Of a stretch of DNA of 64,000 bases, positions 46,011 through 54,876 are shown piece after piece. The position numbers and the translations under genes are program-made. This DNA is from Coriobacteriia bacterium (GTDB lineage Bacteria > Actinomycetota > Coriobacteriia > Anaerosomatales > PHET01). The number at the start of each line of letters is the position of its first letter. Within the stretch, counting starts at the first letter, position 1. The notes under the pieces were generated by a model. The model saw only the letters and a list, made by a program, of their open reading frames with translations, had not been told where the DNA came from and searched no databases. Location: NCBI GenBank assembly GCA_034370385.1, contig JAXMKZ010000005.1:186001-250000 (forward strand), written 5' to 3'.

Positions 46011-48908
46011 ATGCATCCAGCCCTTGCACAGATCATCGTTCCCGGGACCGACGACGACGTGAGCGCCGCCTACGCCACGCTTCCCGAGCGCGCGCGCGAT
46101 GCCGTCTTCGGGTTCGAGGACGAGGTGTGTATCGTCGATCTGGAGACCACCGGCTACGACGCTTCGCGAGATCGCATCATGGAGATCGCCGCAGCGGTGA
46201 TGAGGGGTCCCGAGGTTCTTGACCGGTTCGCGACCTTCGTCGACCCGCTCATGCCGGTACCGCTGGAGATCACCAAGCTCACGGGAATCGACGACGCGAT
46301 GCTTGAGGGGGCCCCTGGAGCGGAGGTTGCGGTGGGTCGGCTGCTCGAGTTCATCGGCGATCGGGACGTCGTCGCTCACAACGCATCGTTTGACCGCTCG
46401 TTCGTCCGGAGCGTGACGGGCTCACTTCCCGGCCGCGGCGAGTGGATCGACTCGCTGGTGCTGTGCAGGCTGGGGATGCCGCGGCTGCGGAGCCACCGGC
46501 TGCAGGATCTGCGGCTGGCGTTCGCCCCCGAGATCGATGGTGCCGCACATCGAGCAGACGCCGATGTGGAGGCGCTCTGTCACGTATGGAGATGTGCTCT
46601 TGTGGGCATCTCCGACCTCGATCCGGGGGTGTTGTCGCGAATCGTCGGCCTCGGCGACGGCGCGGCGTGGGCAGAGCGCGGCTGGCTTGCCCGGATAGCC
46701 GCCGCCAACACCAGCGCGGGCTACGACCTCAAAGAGGTGCGTCGCCGAAGGGTGGCTGCAGACAAGGCCGAGGTGCTGGACGACGCACACGAGGTCGCCT
46801 GCGTCTGCCCGGATGTCGAGAGCGTATGCGCCCACTTCAGCCAGACCGGTGCAGCCGGGCGCATGTACGAGGGATACGAGCATCGTGCCGAGCAGGTGCA
46901 GATGGCGCGCGCGGTCATCGCTGCGTTCGAGCACTCCACGATGGCCGCCATCGAAGCCGGGACCGGCGTGGGCAAGTCAGTGGCCTATCTGGTTCCGGCG
47001 GCCCTGTTCGCCCTGGAGAACCGGGTGGGCGTCGGAATCGCCACTAAGACGAACGCGCTCATGGACCAGCTCGTCTACCACGAGCTGCCCCGGCTGAAGA
47101 CCGCTCTGGGCGAGGATCTACGCTACGCGGCGCTCAAGGGATACGACCACTACCCGTGCTTGCGCAAGATGGAGCGGGCGGCCGGCGAACTCGACGACAC
47201 CGCCGAACCGGAGTACGTGGGGGCCCTTGCGATGCTTCTTGCCTGGTCCAGTCAAAGCGCCTGGGGCGATCTGGACGCCGTCAACCTGCACTGGCGTCGG
47301 GAGCTTCGGGCGGCGGTACAGGCGAGTCAAGCCGACTGCACCCATCGGCGCTGCCGCTTCTTTCCCAACCTGTGCTATCTACACGGCGTGCGCAGGCGGG
47401 CCGCGAGCGCACATATCGTGGTCACGAACCACGCGCTGCTCTTTCGCGATGTGGTCGCGCAGGGAGGCATCCTGCCGCCGATCAGGCACTGGATCGTGGA
47501 CGAGGCCCACTCGGCTGAAGCTGAGGCGCGCAAGCAGCTGACCGTCGGAGCGGCGCACCTCGAACTGGCCACCGTGCTCTCCGGGCTTCATGGCCGGCGT
47601 GGCGGGGTCCTCGACGCTATCGGCCGCATTCTGAAGGGCCGTGAGGGCGCGGAGTCTGCGCTGGTGCCGATCGTCCGGATGGAGGAGGAGTGCCAGCGGT
47701 GCGCGACGCTCACTGACTCGCTGTTCGACTTCGTCAAGGACCTCGCACCGCTGGCTGGATCAAGCGAGTATGACTCGGCCGAGGTGTGGGTGACGCCGGA
47801 GATTCGCCAGAGTGGTCCCTGGGGCACCGTCGCATCCACGGGCGCGTCGCTCGCCAAACGGCTTGCGCGGGTGCTCGAAGAGGGCAAGACCCTTGGCGGA
47901 GCGCTCGAGGACCTTGGTCCCGAGCTGGCCGATCAGCGGGCGGACCTGAGCGGTCTGCTGGCTCGTCTGGCGGACCAGAGGGACGGGCTGGTAGCGGTTG
48001 TCGACGGCGAGGACGGGACGCTCGTGTACTCGGCCGTGCTGGACCGGCGACGGGGGGTCGATGCCGAACGGCTGGTGGCGGCTCGTCTCGACGTGGGCGA
48101 GGTGCTGGCCGACGACCTCTTCGGTCGCGTCAGCAGCGTGGTCTTCACGTCGGCCACCATCGCCGCAGGGGACTCCTTCAGTCACTTCGCACATGGGGTC
48201 GGGCTGGATCTGCTGCCCCCCGATCGCTGGGCGACGCTGCGGTTGGCCTCAAGCTACGACCTTGAGCGCCAGATGGCGGTGTTCGTCCCGACAGACCTGC
48301 CGCCGCCGAACGAAGACGGCTACCTGGAGGTGCTCGAGGGGCTGCTCGAGGAGGTGCACGTGGCGATGGGGGGCAGCGTACTCACGCTGTTCACGAACCG
48401 AAGAGACATGGAGCGCCTCCATGCCCTGCTGGAGCCGCGCCTACGTGGCGAGGGAATCGACCTGATCATGCAGCGGCGAGGCACGTCGGCCAAGCGGCTG
48501 CGCGACGAGTTCCTCGCGGACGAGCGGCTGAGCCTGTTCGCGCTCAAGAGCTTCTGGGAGGGGTTCGATGCCAAGGGCGACACGTTGCGCTGCGTCGTCG
48601 TCCCTCGCCTGCCGTTTGGGCGCCCGACCGATCCCTTGTCGTGCGAAAGAGAGCGCCGGGAGGGGAGGGCGGCGTGGTCACGGTACGCGCTGCCGGAGGC
48701 GGTCATCGAGCTGAAGCAGGCCGCCGGCAGGCTGATTCGCTCCAACGAGGACACCGGCTGTCTCGTCATCGCCGATGCACGCGTGGTGCAGAAGGGCTAC
48801 GGAGCGCGGTTCCTCGACGCGCTCCCGGTGGCCGACGTGGAGCGTATGCCTCGAGCCGACGTGATCGCCGAGGTGCAGCGACGCTTCGGGCGCGCGGCGA
48901 CTGACTGA
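46011..48908 (+). CDS. dinG: Exonuclease-DinG helicase fusion
   Basis: 965 residues. The N-terminal DEDDh exonuclease (residues ~38-200) has VDLETTGYDASRDRIMEIAA (D43, E45) and DVVAHNASFDRSF. The XPD/DinG SF2 helicase has Walker A IEAGTGVGKSVAYL near 315, DEAH in WIVDEAHSAEAEAR near 495, and four Cys near 382 (YPCLRKM) and 442-455 (CTHRRCRFFPNLC) for a 4Fe-4S cluster. LKSFWEGFDAKGD and LPFGRPTDPL belong to motifs V/VI. Gram-positive DinG proteins commonly carry this exonuclease. It fits DNA repair or R-loop removal. ATG 46011 has no ribosome-binding site; TACGCT ends 7 bases before it (leaderless candidate). Confidence 0.92.
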   Translation: MHPALAQIIVPGTDDDVSAAYATLPERARDAVFGFEDEVCIVDLETTGYDASRDRIMEIAAAVMRGPEVLDRFATFVDPLMPVPLEITKLTGIDDAMLEGAPGAEVAVGRLLEFIGDRDVVAHNASFDRSFVRSVTGSLPGRGEWIDSLVLCRLGMPRLRSHRLQDLRLAFAPEIDGAAHRADADVEALCHVWRCALVGISDLDPGVLSRIVGLGDGAAWAERGWLARIAAANTSAGYDLKEVRRRRVAADKAEVLDDAHEVACVCPDVESVCAHFSQTGAAGRMYEGYEHRAEQVQMARAVIAAFEHSTMAAIEAGTGVGKSVAYLVPAALFALENRVGVGIATKTNALMDQLVYHELPRLKTALGEDLRYAALKGYDHYPCLRKMERAAGELDDTAEPEYVGALAMLLAWSSQSAWGDLDAVNLHWRRELRAAVQASQADCTHRRCRFFPNLCYLHGVRRRAASAHIVVTNHALLFRDVVAQGGILPPIRHWIVDEAHSAEAEARKQLTVGAAHLELATVLSGLHGRRGGVLDAIGRILKGREGAESALVPIVRMEEECQRCATLTDSLFDFVKDLAPLAGSSEYDSAEVWVTPEIRQSGPWGTVASTGASLAKRLARVLEEGKTLGGALEDLGPELADQRADLSGLLARLADQRDGLVAVVDGEDGTLVYSAVLDRRRGVDAERLVAARLDVGEVLADDLFGRVSSVVFTSATIAAGDSFSHFAHGVGLDLLPPDRWATLRLASSYDLERQMAVFVPTDLPPPNEDGYLEVLEGLLEEVHVAMGGSVLTLFTNRRDMERLHALLEPRLRGEGIDLIMQRRGTSAKRLRDEFLADERLSLFALKSFWEGFDAKGDTLRCVVVPRLPFGRPTDPLSCERERREGRAAWSRYALPEAVIELKQAAGRLIRSNEDTGCLVIADARVVQKGYGARFLDALPVADVERMPRADVIAEVQRRFGRAATD

Positions 48909-48949
48909 AGCGTCGGGTGAGAACCGCGTGCCTGCGACGCGCCGGGCGG

Positions 48950-49897
48950 TCAGTTCTTCCGCGTGTGCGTTGCCAGCTCGCTCGCGGCCAACTCTCCGAC
49001 AGCACGCCGCACTTCCTCGGGCGCGAGGACCTCGACGCCGCCGAGCCGCGCGACCACGTGGCGCGCGATCCAGCCAGTACCACCGTAGGGGACTTCGACG
49101 GTGAGCGCGCCGTCGCCGGCCGCTTCCGTCACGACGGCTCCCGGCCACTCGCGAGCGAGGAACTGGGCATCAGGGCCGAAGCGCAGCACCGCCGCGGGAA
49201 GCCCCGCCAGGCGTTGCAGGTTGCCGCGCTGCGGACTGCGTGCCGCGTCGGTGCGTGGCTCGAAGCGCTCGCCGGTCGGGCTGGCCGACCGGATCCGGTC
49301 CACGCGGAAGGTGCGCCAGCTCGTGGTCTGCCGGCACCACGCCGTCAGGTACCACGCGCTCCGCTCGGCGTAGAGCGATGACGGTTCGACTGCGCGCCGG
49401 GAGGACTCGCTCGCACCGGCTCGTGCGTACTCGAGGTGCACGACATCGTGGACTCCGATCGCCTGCGCCAACACGCCGAAGACCTCGGCCGAGTGACCGG
49501 TGGAGGCGGACCGGATCGTGTGTTCGAGGTCCTCAGGATCGAAGTCCGCTGCACCGGCGCCGGTAAGCAGCCTTGCCAGCAGGCCGTCGTCGGCACTGAA
49601 GCCGGCCGACCGGAGTGCCGCGGCCAGAGCCCGTGCTTCGTTTCCCGACAGGCGCACCGGGCCGCGCAGCCCCGGAAGCTCACCCGTGACAAGCAGCCAC
49701 CCGTTCTGGACGATCAGGGGAAGGCAGTCGTCCGGGTCGTAAGGCGCCACACCGCAGACCGCCAGTACCTTGAGGCTCTCGGTGAGCGCGATCTCGTCGA
49801 CGCCAAGCGTGATGGCGAGGTCGGAGATGCGGTGCTTGGTCATCGGTTTGAGCGTATTGAGCAGGGCTATCAGATGGCGGGCGGGCACCTCAGGCAT
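48950..49897 (-). CDS. pafC: WYL-domain transcription regulator, PafC-like
   Basis: 315 residues. The N-terminal helix-turn-helix (RHLIALLNTLKPMTKHRISD) is followed by a middle region and a WYL domain with RAVEPSSLYAERSAWYLTAWC and SWRTFRVDRIRS, then a C-terminal WCX extension. It overlaps the pafB-like gene by 8 bases, as PafB and PafC do. In mycobacteria PafBC activates most RecA-independent DNA-damage genes. No Pup-proteasome genes are next to it here. Confidence 0.85.
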   Translation of the reverse strand: MPEVPARHLIALLNTLKPMTKHRISDLAITLGVDEIALTESLKVLAVCGVAPYDPDDCLPLIVQNGWLLVTGELPGLRGPVRLSGNEARALAAALRSAGFSADDGLLARLLTGAGAADFDPEDLEHTIRSASTGHSAEVFGVLAQAIGVHDVVHLEYARAGASESSRRAVEPSSLYAERSAWYLTAWCRQTTSWRTFRVDRIRSASPTGERFEPRTDAARSPQRGNLQRLAGLPAAVLRFGPDAQFLAREWPGAVVTEAAGDGALTVEVPYGGTGWIARHVVARLGGVEVLAPEEVRRAVGELAASELATHTRKN

Positions 49898-50855
49898 GAG
49901 CGCCCTCCACCCTCTTGAGACCGGCGACGATCGCGTCTCTCACACCAAGGGGCTCGAGGATGGCGAGGCCGGGACCGTTCTCGACGGTAAAGGTCGCGAG
50001 CCGGGCCACCGAGCAGGCCGACACCGCCCACAAGGCAGAGCCATCGTCTTGTACCGCAATCGTCCCATGAGCGGAGGCGACAGCGGGCGCTCGCCAAGCG
50101 ACCGCGGGTGCGAAGCGAATCACCGCCTCGAAGGGCGGGTCATCGCCTATCTGGAAGGGTAGCGCGACGTAGGACGAGACATCAAAGGAGTCCGGCCTGT
50201 CGAAGTCCGGGGTGCGCGGCTTCGCCCGGTTGGGGCTGACCTCGCTCATCCGGGCTACCGCGAACGTGCGCACCGCGTCCTTGGCCGGGTCTCTGGCCAC
50301 GAGGTACCAGCGCCCGTCGTGGACGAACAGCCCATACGGTTGGACGGTGCGAGTCGAAGGCCGTCCACCGGCGTCGGTATAGGAGAGAGAGACCCACTTG
50401 CACGCCTCAACGGCGCCGCTGAGCTCCGCGACGACCGAGCCCTGGCGCTCCGGGTCTTCATCCGCTATGAGCGCCGTGACGGGGTCTCGTCGGGAAGCGG
50501 CGGACACCTTCGCCAGGGCGAGGCGGAGATCCTCAGGGAAGGGGAAAGAAGGGTCGTCCAGCAGCGCTGTCCCCGCGACGCGGAGCGCGGCAGCGTCGGT
50601 GCCGGTCAGGTCGAATGTCGACACATAGGTGGCCGAGACATCGAGGCGGTAGCGCCCGGATTCGTCGGATTCGATGGAGAAGCCCATGCGGCGCAGGTCG
50701 TCCTTGTCGCGCTCGAACATACGCAGGAAGGCGACCTCTTCCTGGTCGTCGGGGTAGCCGTACACTTCGCCGCGCACGTCGGCCGCGGTCACCGGCTCGC
50801 GCGCGGCAGCCAGATAGAGCGCGAGATTGACGAGTCGTTCGACAGCCATCGACAC
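49890..50855 (-). CDS. pafB: WYL-domain transcription regulator, PafB-like
   Basis: 321 residues from GTG 50855 (GAGGGG 9 bases upstream); ATG 50849 is the alternative. The N-terminal winged helix (MAVERLVNLALYLAAAREPV, FLRMFERDKDDLRRMGF) is followed by the WYL domain with RTVQPYGLFVHDGRWYLVAR and a C-terminal ligand-sensing region. Likely to form a heterodimer with the overlapping PafC-like protein. It lies next to the converging exonuclease-DinG gene, in keeping with a DNA-damage theme. Confidence 0.86.
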   Translation of the reverse strand: MSMAVERLVNLALYLAAAREPVTAADVRGEVYGYPDDQEEVAFLRMFERDKDDLRRMGFSIESDESGRYRLDVSATYVSTFDLTGTDAAALRVAGTALLDDPSFPFPEDLRLALAKVSAASRRDPVTALIADEDPERQGSVVAELSGAVEACKWVSLSYTDAGGRPSTRTVQPYGLFVHDGRWYLVARDPAKDAVRTFAVARMSEVSPNRAKPRTPDFDRPDSFDVSSYVALPFQIGDDPPFEAVIRFAPAVAWRAPAVASAHGTIAVQDDGSALWAVSACSVARLATFTVENGPGLAILEPLGVRDAIVAGLKRVEGAHA

Positions 50856-51174
50856 GTGGATGATCCCCTCGTTCAGCGCAATCGCGCCTCAGCGCGTCTC
50901 GACGTCGATTGTAGCGCCTGCGAAGGTCGAAGGACTCATGCCCGGAAAAGGAAACGAGGCGCGTGGGGGGCGCGCCTCGTTCAATATTCGAGCGGGCGGG
51001 CCCCACCTATGAGGGGGGGAGGAAAGGCGGGTCGCCCAGCTCGCCCATGTGGAAAGCAAGGCGCGTGCCGACTTTGCATGACTGCTGAGATTCATCTGCG
51101 TGGGAGCTCTGACCCAAGGGGACGGCTTTGCAGCAAGGCGATGAGTGCGGTACAACTCGACGGGGAGGAGAGCG
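50856..51174. other. 319-bp intergenic region with a strong terminator-like hairpin but no upstream gene
   Basis: Between divergent pafB and the PAS-protein gene. A perfect 11-bp stem lies at 50953-50981 (AACGAGGCGCG with CGCGCCTCGTT, 7-base G-rich loop). On the minus strand it is followed by TTCCTTTTCC; on the plus strand by CAATATTC. No open frame with a ribosome-binding site ends before it on either side. It could end a small RNA or attenuate the pafB leader. The rest (50982-51160) shows only short repeats. Confidence 0.5.
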
Positions 51175-52287
51175 ATGGCGTCGGACCGCACACAGCAGCT
51201 GGAAGCGTTCTCAGTCGGCGATGCCGGAGCCGTGCTCGAGGCACTCATGCGGAGGTCGGGGGAGTGCATCCACGTGCTCGATCTTGACGGTCGGGTCGTA
51301 CGATGGAACGCGGCCTGCGAGTGCACGTATGGCTGGCGCGCTGCTTCGGTGCTGGGGGAGGTACTGCCGTTTGCACTTGAAGCGCGCAAGTCGCGCGTCC
51401 TCCACGATATCCGGATGCTGGCGGCGTCGGGGAAGGTGACCGAACGTGAGGGGACCTTCGTGCGGCCCGACGGCAGTAGGATAAGGGCTCGAATGACGGT
51501 CATCCCAGTGTCTGATCACGATGGTCTGCCCTGTGGAGTGGCAGTGGTTTCGCGGGAGGCGTTGTCTGACGAGAGGCTGGATCGCCAGAGAAACGAGATC
51601 GCCGATTACGTCGCACAGGGGCTGGCGGCCCCTCTCAGTGTCATCGCCAACACTGCGGCGCTCATGGCGCGCGCTGAGGTGGGTGGCGACCCCGCCCGCC
51701 GCGCCCGCCTCGTTGCCTCGATCCAGGCTCAGGCCCGCATAGCGGGTGAGCTGGTGAACGATCTGACGAATGTGTCGCTGCTTGCGCGGGGAGAGCTACT
51801 GCTGAACCGTGAGCCTGCGGACGCACGAGCGATCGCGTCGCGGGCCGTGGCCTCGCTTGGCCAGGACGGACGGCGTGTCGTGGTCGACTTCGATCCGACG
51901 GTCCAGCCCCTACCCGTGGACGCCGCGAAGGCCGAGCGCGCCATACAGCTGTTGACGCGCCAGACGATCGACTCGCTGCCCGCCGGAGGACTCGTGAGCG
52001 TGAGTGTGCTTGATGCGGATGACGAGGTCATCATCAGGATTGTCGGCCGAACCCGGCCGCAAGGCGACGATGAGTCCAATGAGTACGTGGCGCGCCCCGC
52101 AGGAACCGACGACGGCATCGGCGCCGCCGAAGCAGGTGTGATGCGATACTTGGCTCGCGGGCTCATTGAGGCCCACGGGGGAACGATGAGCGCCGATATA
52201 CTGGAGGCGGGGGGCCGAGCGTTTGAGCTTCGCCTCCCCGCCGACGGAGGACCCGCCCGCCTCAACGGAAGAACGAACCTTGGCTGA
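51175..52287 (+). CDS. PAS-domain protein with degenerate histidine-kinase core, 370 aa
   Basis: ATG 51175 follows GGGGAGGAG. Residues ~20-125 form a PAS fold with ALMRRSGECIHVLDLDGRVV, WNAACECTYGWRA and FVRPDGSRIRARMTVIPVSD. The next helices align with a HisKA dimerisation domain, but the phosphoacceptor region reads IADYVAQGLAAPLSVIANTA, with no histidine where SHELRTPL would be. The ATPase domain also lacks a clear N-box asparagine and G1 (QLLTRQTIDSLPAGGLVSVS), while the final LARGLIEAHGGTMSAD and GGRAFELRLPAD remain. It may bind a signal and act by protein contact. It overlaps the next gene. Confidence 0.78.
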   Translation: MASDRTQQLEAFSVGDAGAVLEALMRRSGECIHVLDLDGRVVRWNAACECTYGWRAASVLGEVLPFALEARKSRVLHDIRMLAASGKVTEREGTFVRPDGSRIRARMTVIPVSDHDGLPCGVAVVSREALSDERLDRQRNEIADYVAQGLAAPLSVIANTAALMARAEVGGDPARRARLVASIQAQARIAGELVNDLTNVSLLARGELLLNREPADARAIASRAVASLGQDGRRVVVDFDPTVQPLPVDAAKAERAIQLLTRQTIDSLPAGGLVSVSVLDADDEVIIRIVGRTRPQGDDESNEYVARPAGTDDGIGAAEAGVMRYLARGLIEAHGGTMSADILEAGGRAFELRLPADGGPARLNGRTNLG

Positions 52288-53209
52288 GCCGACGAACAGC
52301 CCCGACTTGACGCCAACGCGCCGTCCGCGTTGGGTCGTCTGGGTGATTGCTCTTGCGGGCGTCGCCGTCGCTCTAGGCTTGGTCTGGGCGGGGGTGACCG
52401 TCACGCAAGGGCGCGCCGCAAGCGGCGAGCTTGACCGCGCCACACAGCTCGTCGAAGAAGCCGACGTGATCGTGGTGGAAGTGGACAAGGTGATCGGGAG
52501 CCAGGTGACCTCCGAGCTTGCCACGGCGGCGGTGACGGCGCGGGCGAGCGTGGCCACCGCATCGGCCCTTCTGAATGAAGCGGTCGCGCTCATCGACAGC
52601 TCTGAAGCGGGCCTGTCCGGCAGCGAGGCCAAGCGAGGCGAGATGCTTCGAGAATCGGCCGAGGCGCGCCTGGCGATGATGCTCCAGGCGCCGGCGATCC
52701 TCGACACGAACCTCAGGGCTGCGACCGCCCTTCCCTTGGCACAAGAGGCATGGGACCACGTGGTTGAGGCGGACCGACTGTCCGACGGAGCGGTTGTCGC
52801 GTACAACCGGCTCACCGGCAAGGGAGTCAGGGAGTCCATGCGGCTGAACAAGCGCGCTGCTGCCAAGCTCGCGCAGGCCCGAGACGGGTTCGAGGCGGCG
52901 GAGCAGGCGTTTCCGGAGGCGGCCTTCGAGGCCTACCTGGCGTACGTGGCGATGAGGGTCGAGCTCAACGGGTTGTCTATGCGCTCGGACGCGGATTGGA
53001 TCGCGGGCCGACTGGAGCAGGCGAACGCCGCTATCACGACGTACAACGATCTGGACGGGAAAGCCGTGGCGGCGGCCAAGGCGCTGCCGACGACCCCCGG
53101 CGACGCGGTCGCGGCGGGGTACGCAGCTGTCGCGAAAGCGGCCACCGACGAGTACTACGCAGCGCGGAGGCGAGCGACGAGCGCCGATGCGCAACTCAGG
53201 GGCCGCTAG
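52280..53209 (+). CDS. Single-pass membrane protein with long helical extracytoplasmic region, ~309 aa
   Basis: No ATG is near the 5' end. The start is placed at TTG 52280 with GGAAG upstream, overlapping the previous stop by 8 bases; TTG 52223 is an alternative. One transmembrane helix (VVWVIALAGVAVALGLVWAG) is followed by an Ala/Glu/Leu-rich, mostly helical domain (TAAVTARASVATASALLNEA, AAAKLAQARDGFEAAEQAFP) that resembles four-helix sensor or coiled-coil regions without matching a family I know. It lies between the PAS-protein gene and a polytopic membrane protein gene. Confidence 0.65.
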   Translation: MAEPTNSPDLTPTRRPRWVVWVIALAGVAVALGLVWAGVTVTQGRAASGELDRATQLVEEADVIVVEVDKVIGSQVTSELATAAVTARASVATASALLNEAVALIDSSEAGLSGSEAKRGEMLRESAEARLAMMLQAPAILDTNLRAATALPLAQEAWDHVVEADRLSDGAVVAYNRLTGKGVRESMRLNKRAAAKLAQARDGFEAAEQAFPEAAFEAYLAYVAMRVELNGLSMRSDADWIAGRLEQANAAITTYNDLDGKAVAAAKALPTTPGDAVAAGYAAVAKAATDEYYAARRRATSADAQLRGR

Positions 53210-53231
53210 CAGGCCAGGCGAAGGAGACACG

Positions 53232-54029
53232 ATGACGTCGGTTGAGTTCTGGAGCAGCTGGTGGTGGCCTGCGCTGACCGCAGTGACAGGGCTCGTGTTC
53301 GCCGCGCTCGTCTTCGCGCAGTGGTTGGCGCGTCGCAAGGCTCACCAGTTGTGTTGGGCTGTCGGTCTGTTGATGTACGCGGTCGCGGCGATGATGGAGG
53401 CATGGTCCGAGTACACCGGTGTCTGGGATCCGACGGTCTATCGCATCTACATCGTGCTGGCGGCGTCACTGGTCGGATATCTCGGTAGCGGATCGGCATA
53501 CCTGATGATCCACAAGCGGCGTTGGGTCGCGCATGTGTATCTCGCGTATAACATCGTGCTCACAGCGATCTTTCTGATCGGAGCCTTCACCGCCGAGCTT
53601 CGCATGGAGTACCTGGTTCCCGGGATCACCGTCGGAGGCCAGGCCCTGGGTGCGCCGGGGTCGTTCCCCCGGTACCTGTCGATGTTCATCACCATCCCCG
53701 GTACGTTCTTCTTGCTGGGAGGTGCGATCGTCTCGGTGTGGCGTTTCGCCCGCAAGAAGGAGTACGCGTACCGGATGTGGGCGAACGTTCTCATCGCCGC
53801 GGGCACGGTGCTCATCGCCTGGGCGGGCTCCCTGGCTCGTGCGGGGCAAGCGGTCGGGCTCTATCCCGCTGAGATGGTGGCGTCGGCACTCCTGCTGGCG
53901 GGATTTCTCATGGCGGGCGACCTGAAGAAGGGTGCGCATGCCGCGATCGAAGCCGGTCAACAGCGCCGAGCCGCCCAGGCCGAAGCTGCCGACGGGGCGG
54001 CCCAGAGGCCCGATCAGCCTTCGTCGTAG
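53232..54029 (+). CDS. Seven-helix membrane protein, 265 aa
   Basis: ATG 53232 follows AAGGAG. Roughly seven hydrophobic helices, including WPALTAVTGLVFAALVFAQW, LCWAVGLLMYAVAAMMEAWS, IVLAASLVGYLGSGSAYLMI and MWANVLIAAGTVLIAWAGSL, then a basic, Ala/Glu-rich cytoplasmic tail. The layout recalls membrane-sensor (7TM) domains, but no family is recognised. Third gene of the PAS-protein unit; its end overlaps the converging Crp/Fnr gene by 16 bases. Confidence 0.75.
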   Translation: MTSVEFWSSWWWPALTAVTGLVFAALVFAQWLARRKAHQLCWAVGLLMYAVAAMMEAWSEYTGVWDPTVYRIYIVLAASLVGYLGSGSAYLMIHKRRWVAHVYLAYNIVLTAIFLIGAFTAELRMEYLVPGITVGGQALGAPGSFPRYLSMFITIPGTFFLLGGAIVSVWRFARKKEYAYRMWANVLIAAGTVLIAWAGSLARAGQAVGLYPAEMVASALLLAGFLMAGDLKKGAHAAIEAGQQRRAAQAEAADGAAQRPDQPSS

Positions 54030-54730
54030 CCGCTGCTCACGCTGGCGAGGGCGCGCACGTCGAAGATGGTGATGGTGCCGCCGTGCACCTCGAGAATGCC
54101 GTCGTCTTTGAGGCGCGCGAACGCCCGCGAGAGCGTTTCGGGCACGGTCCCGAGCGCCATCGCGAGCTCGCTTTTCTTCATGCCGAGTTCCACGACGAGG
54201 CCTTGGGGATCGGGCTTACCTCCCTGCAGCGCGCGCTGGAAGAGGTAGCGGGCGAGTCGACCGGGCACATCGAGCGCGAGGGTGTGGACGACGCTTGTGA
54301 AGTTGACCACGCGGTTGGCCAGGTCGGCGATGAGCGTGCGGGCCACCTGCGGCTCTGACTCGAGCAGGTCGAAGAGCGCCTCAGACGGCAGGAGGGCCAC
54401 CGTGGCGGCGGTCGCCGTCTCGATGTGCGCGGGGTAGCGCCCGCCGGACAACGATGCGACGGCGGCAAGCGGGTCGCCGGTCTCCATCGTCTCGAAGGTG
54501 AGCTGCTTTCCGTCTGCTCCCAGGTAGAACGCCCGGGCTCGTCCGGCGATCACGATCCCAAACTCACGCGCGGGCTCTCCTTCGACCGCGAGAGTGGTGC
54601 CCCGGGGCACGTCCCGGACCTGCGCGCGATGCGCCAGCTGCACCACCGCCTCATCGCTTGCCGTGCGCCACAGCCTGCAGGCGCGAAAGGCGGACCAGAC
54701 GTCGGCTCTGAGCTCTCTCTGGGCGCTCAC
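54014..54730 (-). CDS. Crp/Fnr-family regulator (probably NO/hcp-type)
   Basis: 238 residues from GTG 54730 with GAGGAAG upstream; an upstream ATG lies in the promoter. The cyclic-nucleotide-binding-like domain (RGTTLAVEGEPAREFGIVIA, GRARAFYLGADGKQLTFETM) is followed by a long helix and a C-terminal HTH with MKKSELAMALGTVPETLSRA. There are no N-terminal FNR cysteines. Divergent from the ygbA-ferredoxin-hcp genes with an FNR-like box between, it is a candidate HcpR/DNR-type NO-responsive regulator (inferred from context). Confidence 0.87.
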   Translation of the reverse strand: MSAQRELRADVWSAFRACRLWRTASDEAVVQLAHRAQVRDVPRGTTLAVEGEPAREFGIVIAGRARAFYLGADGKQLTFETMETGDPLAAVASLSGGRYPAHIETATAATVALLPSEALFDLLESEPQVARTLIADLANRVVNFTSVVHTLALDVPGRLARYLFQRALQGGKPDPQGLVVELGMKKSELAMALGTVPETLSRAFARLKDDGILEVHGGTITIFDVRALASVSSGYDEG

Positions 54731-54782
54731 AGGCTCTTCCTCACTGGTTACCTGACTGCAAGGGTAAGAATTCTCCGCCCTC

Positions 54783-54796
54783 TTGACCTGCATCAA
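54783..54796. promoter_or_regulatory. FNR/DNR-like operator between regulator and NO-stress operon
   Basis: TTGAC-CTGC-ATCAA, differing by one base from TTGAT-N4-ATCAA. The -10-like TAGCGT at 54819-54824 would put transcription start near 54831, which centres the box at about -41.5, the class II activator position for the ygbA-fdx-hcp operon. Confidence 0.7.
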
Positions 54797-54876
54797 GGAT
54801 ACGGCGAAGCGGCGTGGGTAGCGTAGCAGTCGCCGGGGGCCTTCAGGGTTTGCGGCAGGAAAGGAGTTCTCAGATC

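Noticed and set aside
50982-51160. A structured RNA such as tmRNA, SRP RNA or a known riboswitch upstream of the PAS gene
   Set aside because: No signature of these RNAs is present; only short imperfect repeats.
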